Shown here piece after piece: positions 1 to 5,495 of a stretch of 6,409 nt of DNA (position 1 is its first letter; each line of letters begins with the position of its first letter). A program made the position numbers and the translations under genes. The DNA is from an uncultured Prevotella sp. (GTDB taxonomy: Bacteria > Bacteroidota > Bacteroidia > Bacteroidales > Bacteroidaceae), in NCBI GenBank assembly GCA_900770845.1, contig CAAGLS010000192.1:1-6409 (forward strand). Reading direction: 5' to 3'. Below the pieces are notes generated by a model. That model was not told the origin of the DNA. It did no database searches and was given only the letters and a program-made list of their open reading frames with translations.

Positions 1-296
1 CCGCATGTTGGGCGAACGCCAATTATGCATTATGCATTGGAAAGATAATGTTCGACCGCTTTTCCATCCCCTGTTTGCACCCGCATGTTGGGCGAACGCC
101 AATTATGCATTATGCATTGGAAAGATAATGTTCGACCGCTTTTCCAATCAACCGCTTGCACCCGCATGTTGGGCGAACGACAATTATGCATTATGCATTG
201 GAAAGACAATGTTCGACCGCTGTTCCATCCCCTGCTTGCACCCGCATGTTGGGCGAACGCCAATTATGCATTATGCATTATGCATTGGAAAGATAA
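1..296. repeat. Tandem array of ~80-bp repeats, 3 full units plus a partial fourth
   Basis: Units start at 1, 81, 162 and 242, each opening with CCGCATGTTGGGCGAACG. The first three are 80, 81 and 80 bp long; the fourth stops after GGAAAGATAA at 296, just before the start codon at 312. Each unit contains a CCAAT...ATTGG pair around TTATGCA heptamers, then TGGAAA ... TTTCCA arms (38-43 and 61-66 in unit 1, shortened in unit 3). Units differ by scattered substitutions, most clearly before the shared TTGCACCCG. The array runs off the left edge, so the true copy number is unknown. The ORFs that cross it are not credible, because the unit length is mostly not a multiple of three. The array could carry upstream regulatory sequence or be a neutral minisatellite; nothing visible decides this. 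Confidence 0.95.
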
Positions 297-311
297 CATT
301 GATGAACTACT

Positions 312-863
312 ATGGATAAGAATTTACAAGACACCGTTAACGGTTTTGAAGAAACGTTTGAGAAAGACTTGGTGGGCTATCTTCAGCCCAAGGCTCTTGT
401 GGGCGAAGTGATGGAGACCTCTCCCGACTTGGAAGAGTGTTGGCCGTCGCTGATGCAGGCCTATCTGAAGGATGCCGTCAAGCAGTTCAATGATTATCCC
501 ACAGTGGCTTTGGGCTGGTGCATGTTTCTTGGTATGGCCGTCGCGAAATATTGGGACGTTGATTGGGCTGTCTACGGAAAAGTGGACAACCTTTATGATT
601 ACCTGTTGAAGCAGACCGATTTCGACCATTTCGACGATTATGTGTGCCTGAAGGTGTTGATGCTTTCAAAATCCCAACATGAGGCGATCGAAAGTCTTGT
701 CGGTGAATGTGCAGCCCGCATCTACCATTCCATCCTTCATCTGGCCTTGCCTGCTGGCTCTACTGAGGCTTACTGCGCGTTTGTGGCTGCCCTTCAAGCT
801 TTGTACAGGGTGGGCGTAGCCATAGAGCTGAAGCGGTTAGGTTATAAGATGGAGAAGTATTGA
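312..863 (+). CDS. Conserved-looking hypothetical protein, 183 aa
   Basis: I do not recognise a named domain. The ORF opens MDKNLQDTVNGFEETF and encodes a compact, probably largely helical cytoplasmic protein with no signal peptide and no clear transmembrane segment. It is rich in aromatic residues and cysteines, with a WCMFLGMAVAKYWDVDWAVY stretch near residues 69-88. The sequence style resembles small uncharacterised proteins of Bacteroidales, but that is an impression. ATG 312 is the first start after the tandem repeats; the short leader CATTGATGAACTACT has no Shine-Dalgarno sequence, as is common in Bacteroidetes. No promoter box is visible in the 15 bp after the array, so transcription probably starts in the repeats or outside the window. 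The stop lies inside an intrinsic terminator, so the gene ends its transcription unit. Confidence 0.8.
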   Translation: MDKNLQDTVNGFEETFEKDLVGYLQPKALVGEVMETSPDLEECWPSLMQAYLKDAVKQFNDYPTVALGWCMFLGMAVAKYWDVDWAVYGKVDNLYDYLLKQTDFDHFDDYVCLKVLMLSKSQHEAIESLVGECAARIYHSILHLALPAGSTEAYCAFVAALQALYRVGVAIELKRLGYKMEKY

Positions 864-879
864 AGCTTCTCCGTTTTTT
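851..879 (+). terminator. Intrinsic terminator overlapping the stop of the 312-863 gene
   Basis: The arms GGAGAAG (851-857) and CTTCTCC (866-872) pair perfectly with an 8-nt loop containing the TGA stop, and G plus six Ts follow (873-879). The left arm is part of the last codons of the gene. Confidence 0.85.
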
Positions 880-906
880 GTTTGAGGCTCCATACTGTGC
901 AAACTC

Positions 907-956
907 TGTGCAAGCAAAGTTAATATAAATCAATAAATTAGCCCATGACTTGCACA
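907..956. promoter_or_regulatory. Inverted repeat TGTGCAAG / CTTGCACA, possible operator
   Basis: TGTGCAAG (907-914) and CTTGCACA (949-956) are perfect 8-bp inverted arms 34 bp apart. The CTGTGCAA motif is also directly repeated 11 bp earlier (about 896-903). The right arm overlaps the upstream element of the promoter at 950-980, so a regulator bound here could block RNA polymerase. An operator role is inference from position and symmetry; no regulator gene is in the window. Confidence 0.35.
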
Positions 957-980
957 AATCGATTATTTTGTGTAACTTTG
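950..980 (+). promoter_or_regulatory. Bacteroidetes-type promoter for the SLT-like gene
   Basis: TAACTTTG at 973-980 matches the Bacteroidetes -7 consensus TAnnTTTG. A TTG at 950-952, 20 bp upstream, suits the -33 element. Transcription should begin a few bases after 980, giving a leader of about 150 nt before the ATG at 1140. Confidence 0.7.
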
Positions 981-986
981 CAGATG

Positions 987-1139
987 ATAAATATAAGGAT
1001 AACAAGACGTCGGTTGTCGCGGCGTGTTATTCGCTAAGGTATCTAACGGAGCTGAGACTACTGGATAACTGTTTCTCATACGCCGGTGTCGCGAGCGAAT
1101 CTGCTTTTTCTGTCGCTCAGGTTCCATAAATCGAGAGTT
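987..1139 (+). promoter_or_regulatory. Long 5' leader with competing hairpins
   Basis: The predicted transcript has about 150 untranslated nucleotides. ATTCGCT (1029-1035) can pair with AGCGAAT (1094-1100), while the overlapping GAGCGA (1093-1098) can pair with TCGCTC (1113-1118), so the two folds exclude each other. TGAGA ... TCTCA gives another weak stem around 1055-1079. I recognise no known riboswitch, and the stems are short, so regulation is only a possibility. Confidence 0.3.
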
Positions 1140-1580
1140 ATGGAGAAAATAAAGAGAATTGTATTAATAGGATTAATGTTTTGTGTATTCTTCCCACTGA
1201 CCTCTCTCTGCGAAGAGACGAATGGTGGAGCGAGCACAACAGATTTTGACTGGGCTCCGGTGATGGAAGCCATCATCGAAGTGGAGAGTGGGGGAAACAG
1301 CCGAGCAGTGAGTGGCAACTCTGCCGGTGTATTGCAAATCACCCCGATTTTGGTCCAGGAGTGCAACCAAATCATGAAGCGTAGAAAAAGCAAGAGGCGC
1401 TTTAGATTGTCCGACCGTTTCAATGTGGCCAAGTCGAAGGAGATGTTCCTCGTCATCCAGTCCTATTTCAATCCGACCAACAACGTTGAGAAGGCCATCC
1501 GAATGTGGAATGGCGGCTTGAACTACAGCATCAAGCGAACACAGCGTTATTTTGAGCGGGTGATGAGTAAGATGAAATAA
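1140..1580 (+). CDS. Small secreted lysozyme-like / SLT-domain protein, 146 aa
   Basis: Residues 1-24 form a signal peptide: KIKR, then a hydrophobic core (IVLIGLMFCVFFPLTSL). The region after Cys24 does not fit a good lipobox, so signal peptidase I cleavage is more likely. Residues 43-69 carry the lysozyme-fold signature of lytic transglycosylases: EAIIEVESGGNSRAVSGNSA followed by GVLQITP, with Glu49 in the catalytic position and the AGVLQI turn typical of SLT domains. IRMWNGGLNY (120-129) stands where family members have an A-x-x-Y-N-A-G-like motif. At about 120 mature residues this is a minimal domain, expected to act on peptidoglycan in the periplasm. A GTG at 1086 is in frame, but only the ATG at 1140 places the signal peptide at the N-terminus. 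The gene is monocistronic between its own promoter and terminator. The weak point is the atypical Trp-Asn-Gly motif, so activity is not certain. Confidence 0.82.
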   Translation: MEKIKRIVLIGLMFCVFFPLTSLCEETNGGASTTDFDWAPVMEAIIEVESGGNSRAVSGNSAGVLQITPILVQECNQIMKRRKSKRRFRLSDRFNVAKSKEMFLVIQSYFNPTNNVEKAIRMWNGGLNYSIKRTQRYFERVMSKMK

Positions 1581-1597
1581 TAAGTTTATTTTGCTAT

Positions 1598-1635
1598 GTC
1601 CGGTTGTACGCTTCATCGTTCAACCGGACCTTTTT
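1598..1635 (+). terminator. Intrinsic terminator of the SLT-like gene
   Basis: GTCCGGTTG (1598-1606) pairs perfectly with CAACCGGAC (1621-1629). ACG/CGT inside the loop can add three pairs. CTTTTTATTT follows from 1630. Confidence 0.93.
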
Positions 1636-1901
1636 ATTTCACACCTCACAATTGGCAAGTGCATAAATGATGCTTCCCACTATGTCAATCACTCCCACGC
1701 CCGCCCCTCGGCCAGGGTGCTGAAGCCCCTATGCATGTCAACATGTGTCATCCACCATTCTGCAATGTGGGTAGGTTTGTAGGGTAGAAAGGTAGTCAAT
1801 ATCTCGATAATTTTTAGTAATTTTGCAGCAGTCAAGTTGGGGGTGCCTCTCTCGCCCCTTTCTTCGATTGTTCAAGGTAATAAAGAAATAAACGAAATTC
1901 A
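1636..1901 (+). promoter_or_regulatory. Intergenic region with TAnnTTTG promoter box before the DUF3737-patB operon
   Basis: From 1636 to about 1790 I see no gene or strong structure, only weak stems such as CCAC ... GTGG near 1753-1770. TAATTTTG at 1818-1825 matches the Bacteroidetes -7 box; no good TTTG stands 19-21 bp upstream, so the -33 element is weak. The predicted leader of about 70 nt contains GGGGTG / CGCCCC arms around a CT-rich loop (roughly 1840-1858), then an A-rich stretch up to ATG 1902 with no Shine-Dalgarno sequence. Confidence 0.55.
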
Positions 1902-2750
1902 ATGGAAACAATAGCCAATAAGACTTTTGGTGGTGAGCGTCCGCTCTTCGGCGCCCACGACCTCAGATTGAAGAATATCACCATCAGTGATGGGGAATCG
2001 GGCATCAAGTGTTGTCACGACTTGGAGTGCGACAGTTCCAAGTTCTACGGTAAATATCCCTGGTGGCACGTTGACCGTTCGCTCATCACCAACAGCTATT
2101 TTGCTCCCGGCAGCCGTTCTGCCATTTGGTACAGCAATGACATGGTGATGCGCCACTGCACCATCGACGGCCCCAAGTTCTTCCGCGAGATGCACAACTT
2201 GGAGTTGGAGGATGTCAACATCACGGATGCCGACGAGACTTTCTGGCGTGTAGATGGATTGAGAATCAAGAATGTCAAGCTCCACGACGGCACCTATCCC
2301 TTCATGTTCTCCAAGAACATCTACGTGGATGGACTGGAGAGCGACTCGAAATACGTCTTCCAGTATTGTGAGAACGTAGAGGTGCACCATGCCAAGATCA
2401 CGACGAAGGACTCTTTCTGGGAGTGCAACAATGTGACGGTATACGACTCGGAACTCGACGGCGAGTATCTGGCTTGGCATTCCAGCAATGTCAGGCTCGT
2501 GCGTTGCCATATCAGCGGCGAGCAGCCCCTGTGCTACACCAAGGGACTCGTGTTGGAGGACTGCACCTTCGACCCCGCCTGTGACCGAATCTTCGAAGAC
2601 TCGGTGGTGGAGGCCGACATCAAGGGAGTCATCATGGAAATCAAGAATCCTTTGGATGGCCATATTGTGGCCGACCGCATCGGCCGCATCACCTACGATG
2701 AGTTTGCCAAGAGCCACGACTGCAAGATCGAGGAGCGATTCCCCCAATGA
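1902..2750 (+). CDS. DUF3737 family predicted right-handed beta-helix protein, 282 aa
   Basis: The protein consists of successive coils of about 20-23 residues, each with an aromatic or small residue, then N-[VL]-x-[VL]-x-x-[CSA]-x-[IL]. Examples are NLELEDVNI, GLRIKNVKL, NIYVDGLESD, NVEVHHAKI, NVTVYDSEL, NVRLVRCHI and GLVLEDCTF. The opening NKTFGGERPLFGAHDLRLKN and the KYPWWH and AIWYSND segments are typical of DUF3737 as I know it, and the length is about that of the family. There is no signal peptide or membrane segment, so it should be cytoplasmic. The family's function is unknown; a pentapeptide-like or pectate-lyase-like fold without obvious catalytic residues suggests binding or scaffolding. 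The stop overlaps the next start (ATGA), indicating translational coupling with the PatB-type enzyme. An equally long open frame on the opposite strand is a codon-bias shadow. Confidence 0.88.
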   Translation: METIANKTFGGERPLFGAHDLRLKNITISDGESGIKCCHDLECDSSKFYGKYPWWHVDRSLITNSYFAPGSRSAIWYSNDMVMRHCTIDGPKFFREMHNLELEDVNITDADETFWRVDGLRIKNVKLHDGTYPFMFSKNIYVDGLESDSKYVFQYCENVEVHHAKITTKDSFWECNNVTVYDSELDGEYLAWHSSNVRLVRCHISGEQPLCYTKGLVLEDCTFDPACDRIFEDSVVEADIKGVIMEIKNPLDGHIVADRIGRITYDEFAKSHDCKIEERFPQ

Positions 2751-3961
2751 ACAGACAACAAGACAACATGAAATACGACTTCGACAGAATCAACAACCGC
2801 ATAGGAACGGGCAGCATGAAGTGGGATGTCCATCCGGAGGCCATCCCTCTGTGGGTGGCGGATATGGATTTCCAGACTTTGCCCGACATCACCGAGGCTC
2901 TGCGTCAACGCGTGGACCAGGGCATCTTCGGCTACACGCAAGTGCCTGAGAGCTATTATGAGGCTATCATCAACTGGTTTGCCCGTCGCCATCAGTGGGC
3001 GATAGACCGCAAGTGGATCCTCTATACCTCAGGCGTCATTCCCGCCACGGCGGCCGCCCTCAAGGCTTTCACCCTCCCGGGGGAGAAGGTGTTGATACAA
3101 ACCCCTGTATACAACTGCTTCTTTTCCAGCATCGCCAACAGCGGCTGCTCGCCCATAGAGAATGCGCTCGTGAGGGAGGGTGACACCTACCGCGTAGACT
3201 TTGACGACTTTGAGCGGAAATGCGCCGACCCGAAGACAACGGTCTTCCTACTCTGCAATCCCCACAATCCCGCCGGGCGCGTGTGGACAAGAGAGGAGCT
3301 GGAACGCATGAACGACATCTGCCTGCGCCACGACGTGAAGGTCATCTCTGACGAGATACACTGCGAGCTCATCATGCCGGGACATAAGTTCGTTCCCTTT
3401 GCATCGGTTTCTGATGCTTGTGCCGACAACTGCGTGACGCTCAACTCTCCCACGAAGAATTTCAACATCGCCGGTCTGCAGATTGCCAACATCATCTGCA
3501 AGAACCGAGAGTGGCTGCGCCGCATAGACCGGGCCGTGAACATCAACGAGACCTGCGACGTGAATCCGTTCGGTGTCATCGCCCTGCAGGAAGCGTATAA
3601 TAAAGGAGACGAATGGATAGACCAGCTCAATGCCTACCTCTACGACAACTACATGGCCTTGAAGGACTTCTTCCGCGGGGAGCTGCCCCAGTTGGAAGTG
3701 CTGAGATTGGAAGGCACTTATCTCGTATGGGTGGACATCACGGCCTTGGAGTTCACATCGGATGAGGTGGAGCAGATGCTTCTGAGCGATGCCAAGGTCT
3801 GGGTCAACAGTGGAACCCTGTATGGCAGCAAGGCCGGACAAGGCTATCTGCGCATCAACATCGCCACCCCACGCGCCACCCTCATGGAGGGTCTCAAGCG
3901 GATGGGACGGCTCTTGAGCCAATATCTTGCCGACGAGGAAGAGTTCTGTTGCAAAGCCTGA
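2747..3961 (+). CDS. MalY/PatB family PLP-dependent C-S lyase (cystathionine beta-lyase-like aminotransferase)
   Basis: A fold-type I PLP enzyme of 404 residues, against about 390 for the family. Landmarks in order: MKYDFDRINNRIGTGSMKWD at 8-27, the typical N-terminus; PLWVADMDF, which lines the active site; NPHNPAGRVW with Asn171 and Asn174; SDEIH with Asp202, the PLP ring-nitrogen partner; NSPTKNFNIAGLQ with Lys237, the Schiff-base lysine; and LRINIATPR with Arg369, which holds the substrate carboxylate. All key residues are present. Members cleave cystathionine or cysteine conjugates to a thiol, pyruvate and ammonia; some also act as regulators (E. coli MalY). The substrate cannot be read from the sequence. 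ATG 2747 overlaps the DUF3737 stop, with GAGGAG upstream as a possible ribosome site; ATG 2768 (Met8) matches the family N-terminus better and may be the true start, giving 397 residues. Confidence 0.93.
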   Translation: MNRQQDNMKYDFDRINNRIGTGSMKWDVHPEAIPLWVADMDFQTLPDITEALRQRVDQGIFGYTQVPESYYEAIINWFARRHQWAIDRKWILYTSGVIPATAAALKAFTLPGEKVLIQTPVYNCFFSSIANSGCSPIENALVREGDTYRVDFDDFERKCADPKTTVFLLCNPHNPAGRVWTREELERMNDICLRHDVKVISDEIHCELIMPGHKFVPFASVSDACADNCVTLNSPTKNFNIAGLQIANIICKNREWLRRIDRAVNINETCDVNPFGVIALQEAYNKGDEWIDQLNAYLYDNYMALKDFFRGELPQLEVLRLEGTYLVWVDITALEFTSDEVEQMLLSDAKVWVNSGTLYGSKAGQGYLRINIATPRATLMEGLKRMGRLLSQYLADEEEFCCKA

Positions 3962-3975
3962 GGCGACAACAACAA

Positions 3976-4010
3976 ACAACGCCCGCATCCCAAAAGGATG
4001 CGGGCGTTGT
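3976..4010. terminator. Convergent hairpin terminator between patB-like and lipoprotein genes
   Basis: ACAACGCCCGCATCC (3976-3990) and its exact complement (3996-4010) form a 15-bp stem with a CAAAA loop. The + strand continues CTTGCCG with few Ts, while the - strand continues into a GTTGTTTGTTGTTG tract, so it looks better suited to stopping the lipoprotein transcript. It probably serves both convergent units. Confidence 0.8.
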
Positions 4011-4029
4011 CTTGCCGCGTTGTGGCCGT

Positions 4030-4518
4030 CTACTGCTTGGTGGTGTAAACATGCACCTGCTTGTCAACCTGGGCGGAGCCGTTGGCATTCTTGTTGGGCA
4101 GATAGCTCTTCTTGTACAAGTCGAGATGCCTGTTCCAGTTGCTGACGTTGTTGCCACGCGGGGCCATGACCATCAGCGTGTCGGCGACGCCTCCATCCAC
4201 GGTGAGAGCCACATACCATCTGCCCGCTTTCCAAGTACCCGTCTGCGACCATGAGCCGTCGCCGTTGGTAAGCAGATACTTGCCGTCTTGCTTCAGATTG
4301 AGCGTGCCGCCCTTGAACTCCTTGTCCAGCTGGAAGTATTTCATCTTGAACGAGCCCGCAACGGAATCAATCTTCCATAATCCCGTGGCTGTGGTGTTGT
4401 TGAAATCATAGTCGTTGGGATTTGGGTCGTCGGAATCGCACGATGCGAGTGCCGTGGCCAGCAGCAGCGCAGGCAGCGCCAAGAATAAGCATAATTTGTT
4501 TTTCTTCATATCTTGCAT
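4030..4518 (-). CDS. Lipocalin-like surface lipoprotein, 162 aa
   Basis: Residues 1-27 are a lipoprotein signal: MKKNK, a hydrophobic core (LCLFLALPALLLATA), then the lipobox LASC with Cys27. The following D-S-D-D resembles the acidic lipoprotein export signal of Bacteroidetes, which suggests display on the outer face of the outer membrane. The remainder, about 135 residues, looks like a small beta-barrel of the lipocalin-like type: GLWKIDS (46-52) matches the G-x-W strand, followed by GGTLNLKQDGKY, GSWSQTGTWK and WYVALTVDGG hairpins. The ligand is unknown. Two starts are possible, 4518 and the in-frame ATG at 4509 that begins MKKNK; AGGAAA lies upstream of the first. The gene is monocistronic, converges on patB and shares its terminator. 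Assignment to a precise family is tentative. Confidence 0.82.
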   Translation of the reverse strand: MQDMKKNKLCLFLALPALLLATALASCDSDDPNPNDYDFNNTTATGLWKIDSVAGSFKMKYFQLDKEFKGGTLNLKQDGKYLLTNGDGSWSQTGTWKAGRWYVALTVDGGVADTLMVMAPRGNNVSNWNRHLDLYKKSYLPNKNANGSAQVDKQVHVYTTKQ

Positions 4519-4661
4519 TTATTTTGTTTCCTATATATATAATAATGAGTCTTTCCGCCCCATATTGCCTGGAGAGCGATAAAAACTTGCCAGAGAGCGT
4601 GGCCCCCTTGTCTTGCGCCCAAGCGATTGGCGCAGACTGCGCACGCCCTACTTGCGCGCTG
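4519..4661 (-). promoter_or_regulatory. GC-rich 5' leader of the lipoprotein gene
   Basis: About 135 untranslated nucleotides are predicted between the promoter and the start. The promoter-proximal half is GC-rich: on the - strand GCGCA / TGCGC (loop GTC) can pair, and GCGCC / GGCGC (about 4616-4634) offers an overlapping alternative. The half near the gene is AT-rich, including TATATATA around 4530, with AGGAAA 9 bases before the start. No known RNA motif is recognised. Confidence 0.35.
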
Positions 4662-4693
4662 CAAAGATAGGCTTTTTCGCGGGAAGAGCAAAA
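4662..4693 (-). promoter_or_regulatory. Bacteroidetes-type promoter for the lipoprotein gene
   Basis: On the - strand, TTTTG at 4693-4689 is followed after 19 bp by TATCTTTG at 4669-4662, an exact fit to the -33 TTTG and -7 TAnnTTTG elements at standard spacing. The transcript should start near 4655. Confidence 0.8.
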
Positions 4694-4778
4694 TTTACAC
4701 ACGTTAATTTGTCCTTTTTGCAGCGTAGCCATTCAGAGAATTGCCGACCATTATCCTCACTCATCCACTCAACTATTG

Positions 4779-4845
4779 TTTTTTCAACGAATGAAACGAA
4801 TCAATCGAATACACATTCGTGCAATTCGAGTAAATCGTTGAAAAA
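4779..4845. repeat. Long imperfect palindrome built from ATTCG/CGAAT nonamers
   Basis: The left half (4783-4812) carries CGAAT at roughly 9-bp spacing, and the right half (4813-4842) carries ATTCG/ATCG at the same spacing. The halves are reverse complements at about 20 of 30 positions. The outer arms TTTTTCAACGA (4780-4790) and TCGTTGAAAAA (4835-4845) pair perfectly for 11 bp. The T run before and A run after make it terminator-like on either strand, yet no gene ends here. It is most simply an intergenic repeat element. Confidence 0.7.
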
Positions 4846-4890
4846 CTTTATATTTTGATGAAAGCCGACATCCGCAGAACAGTCACTTCA

Positions 4891-5066
4891 GTAGGAGGCA
4901 CGGCGTCCCGCCGTGGGAGAATGTGCGGCGAGACACCGCAAGGACGAGGCGAAATTTTTGAAATTCCCCCCTTGCGAGAATGTGCGGCGGGACGCCGCAA
5001 GGACGAGGCGAAATTTTTGAAATATGCTCCTTGCGAGATTGTGCGGCGGGACGCCGCACCTCCTAC
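4891..5066. repeat. 59-bp palindromic repeat element bounded by inverted termini
   Basis: The element opens with GTAGGAGG (4891-4898) and closes with CCTCCTAC (5059-5066). Two 59-bp direct repeats (4917-4975, 4976-5034) and a third partial unit (5035-5066) lie inside, each starting GAGAATGTGCGGCG or GAGATTGTGCGGCG. Each unit has a hairpin: TGCGGCG/CACCGCA in the first, TGCGGCG/CGCCGCA in the second, GTGCGGCG/CGCCGCAC in the third. The left terminus forms CACGGCG/CGCCGTG (4899-4915). Between hairpins lies AAGGACGAGGCGAAATTTTT, then a short variable part. ACAGTCA (4879-4885) and TGACTGT (5078-5084) may be outer inverted flanks. It resembles a REP- or MITE-type non-coding element; ORFs across it are not credible. 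Confidence 0.85.
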
Positions 5067-5277
5067 AAGACAGTGGATGACTGTCCCCCCCGATCCCTCC
5101 CTCAGTGGGGGAGGAGAATAACCGCCCAAGAAGAGAGTACGGGAATCCGAAGAATGTATCCGACGACGTACTTCCGCTGCAGGGGCCGTGCCTTGCGCCG
5201 GCCCTAAAGCAATGTTCGACCGCTTATAATGATATGTGTTGGGCCAGCCATGGCTGTCCGCTACTTCCACCCGCAAT
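5067..5277. other. Gene-free intergenic stretch with several palindromes and array fragments
   Basis: No gene is visible. It contains GACAGT/ACTGTC (5069-5084), CCTCCC/GGGAGG (5096-5114), GGGCCG/CGGCCC (5183-5204) and the perfect 12-bp palindrome CAGCCATGGCTG (5245-5256). AATGTTCGACCGCTT at 5211-5225 and CACCCGCA at 5268-5275 are exact matches to parts of the tandem repeat at 1-296, and TGTTGGGC recurs at 5237-5244. Confidence 0.6.
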
Positions 5278-5393
5278 AGCCTCGAAGAGGCGACCTCTCT
5301 CTCTAACCCCGGGCAAGCGCAGCGCAGCCCGGGGTGGGCCTTAGCGCAAGATGGAACTCAGCGCCTCGAAGACGCGCGAAGCACGGAGTGCGC
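5265..5393. repeat. Dispersed intergenic repeat, copy 1
   Basis: This matches 6134-6263 in the same orientation. The shared core runs from AGCCTCGAAGAGGCGACC (5278) through the hairpin ACCCCGGGC (5306-5314) / GCCCGGGGT (5327-5335) and GGAACTCAGCGCCTCGAAGA to GCGAAGCAC (5376-5384). A small GCCTC-GAA-GAGGC hairpin starts the core. It lies downstream of the hsp20 terminator. Confidence 0.9.
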
Positions 5394-5430
5394 AGTCGCC
5401 AGTCTCGGTTGGATGTTTGCGGATAAACAT

Positions 5431-5468
5431 AAAAAAAGCCCGCCTCCCGAAAACCGGGAAGCGGGCTT
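5431..5468 (-). terminator. Intrinsic terminator of hsp20
   Basis: On the - strand, AAGCCCGC (5436-5443 as + strand) pairs with GCGGGCTT (5461-5468), and TCCCG pairs with CGGGA inside. A run of seven Ts follows the stem (5437-5431). Confidence 0.95.
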
Positions 5469-5495
5469 GCTCGTTCTTAGATGCTATTGCTTGAT

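Noticed and set aside
1..296. CRISPR array
   Set aside because: The 80-bp, 59-bp and 33-bp arrays are contiguous repeats without unique spacers of regular length, and there are no cas genes.
5..411. Overlapping open frames through the left tandem array
   Set aside because: They exist because the repeat lacks stops in some frames. Units of 80-81 bp do not preserve a reading frame, and the frames run on out of frame into the 312-863 gene.
915..922. Second TAnnTTTG box (TAACTTTG) on the - strand
   Set aside because: There is no TTTG at the right distance upstream and no - strand gene downstream; the only gene in that direction lies on the + strand behind a terminator.
1086..1139. GTG start extending the SLT-like protein by 18 residues
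   Set aside because: The extension would bury the signal peptide behind an unrelated N-terminal tail, while ATG 1140 gives a classical positively charged signal-peptide start.
1899..2747. 282-residue open frame antisense to the DUF3737 gene
   Set aside because: It mirrors the real gene almost end to end and its translation resembles no family I know. The + strand protein has clear beta-helix periodicity, a coupled downstream gene and a promoter, so the antisense frame is a codon-composition shadow.
3248..3988. 246-residue open frame antisense to the patB-like gene
   Set aside because: It overlaps the catalytic part of a clearly intact PLP enzyme and crosses into the terminator, with no recognisable domain.
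4848..5276. Arg-rich open frames across the 59-bp repeat element on both strands
   Set aside because: They consist of translated palindromes and low-complexity repeat sequence with no conserved protein feature.
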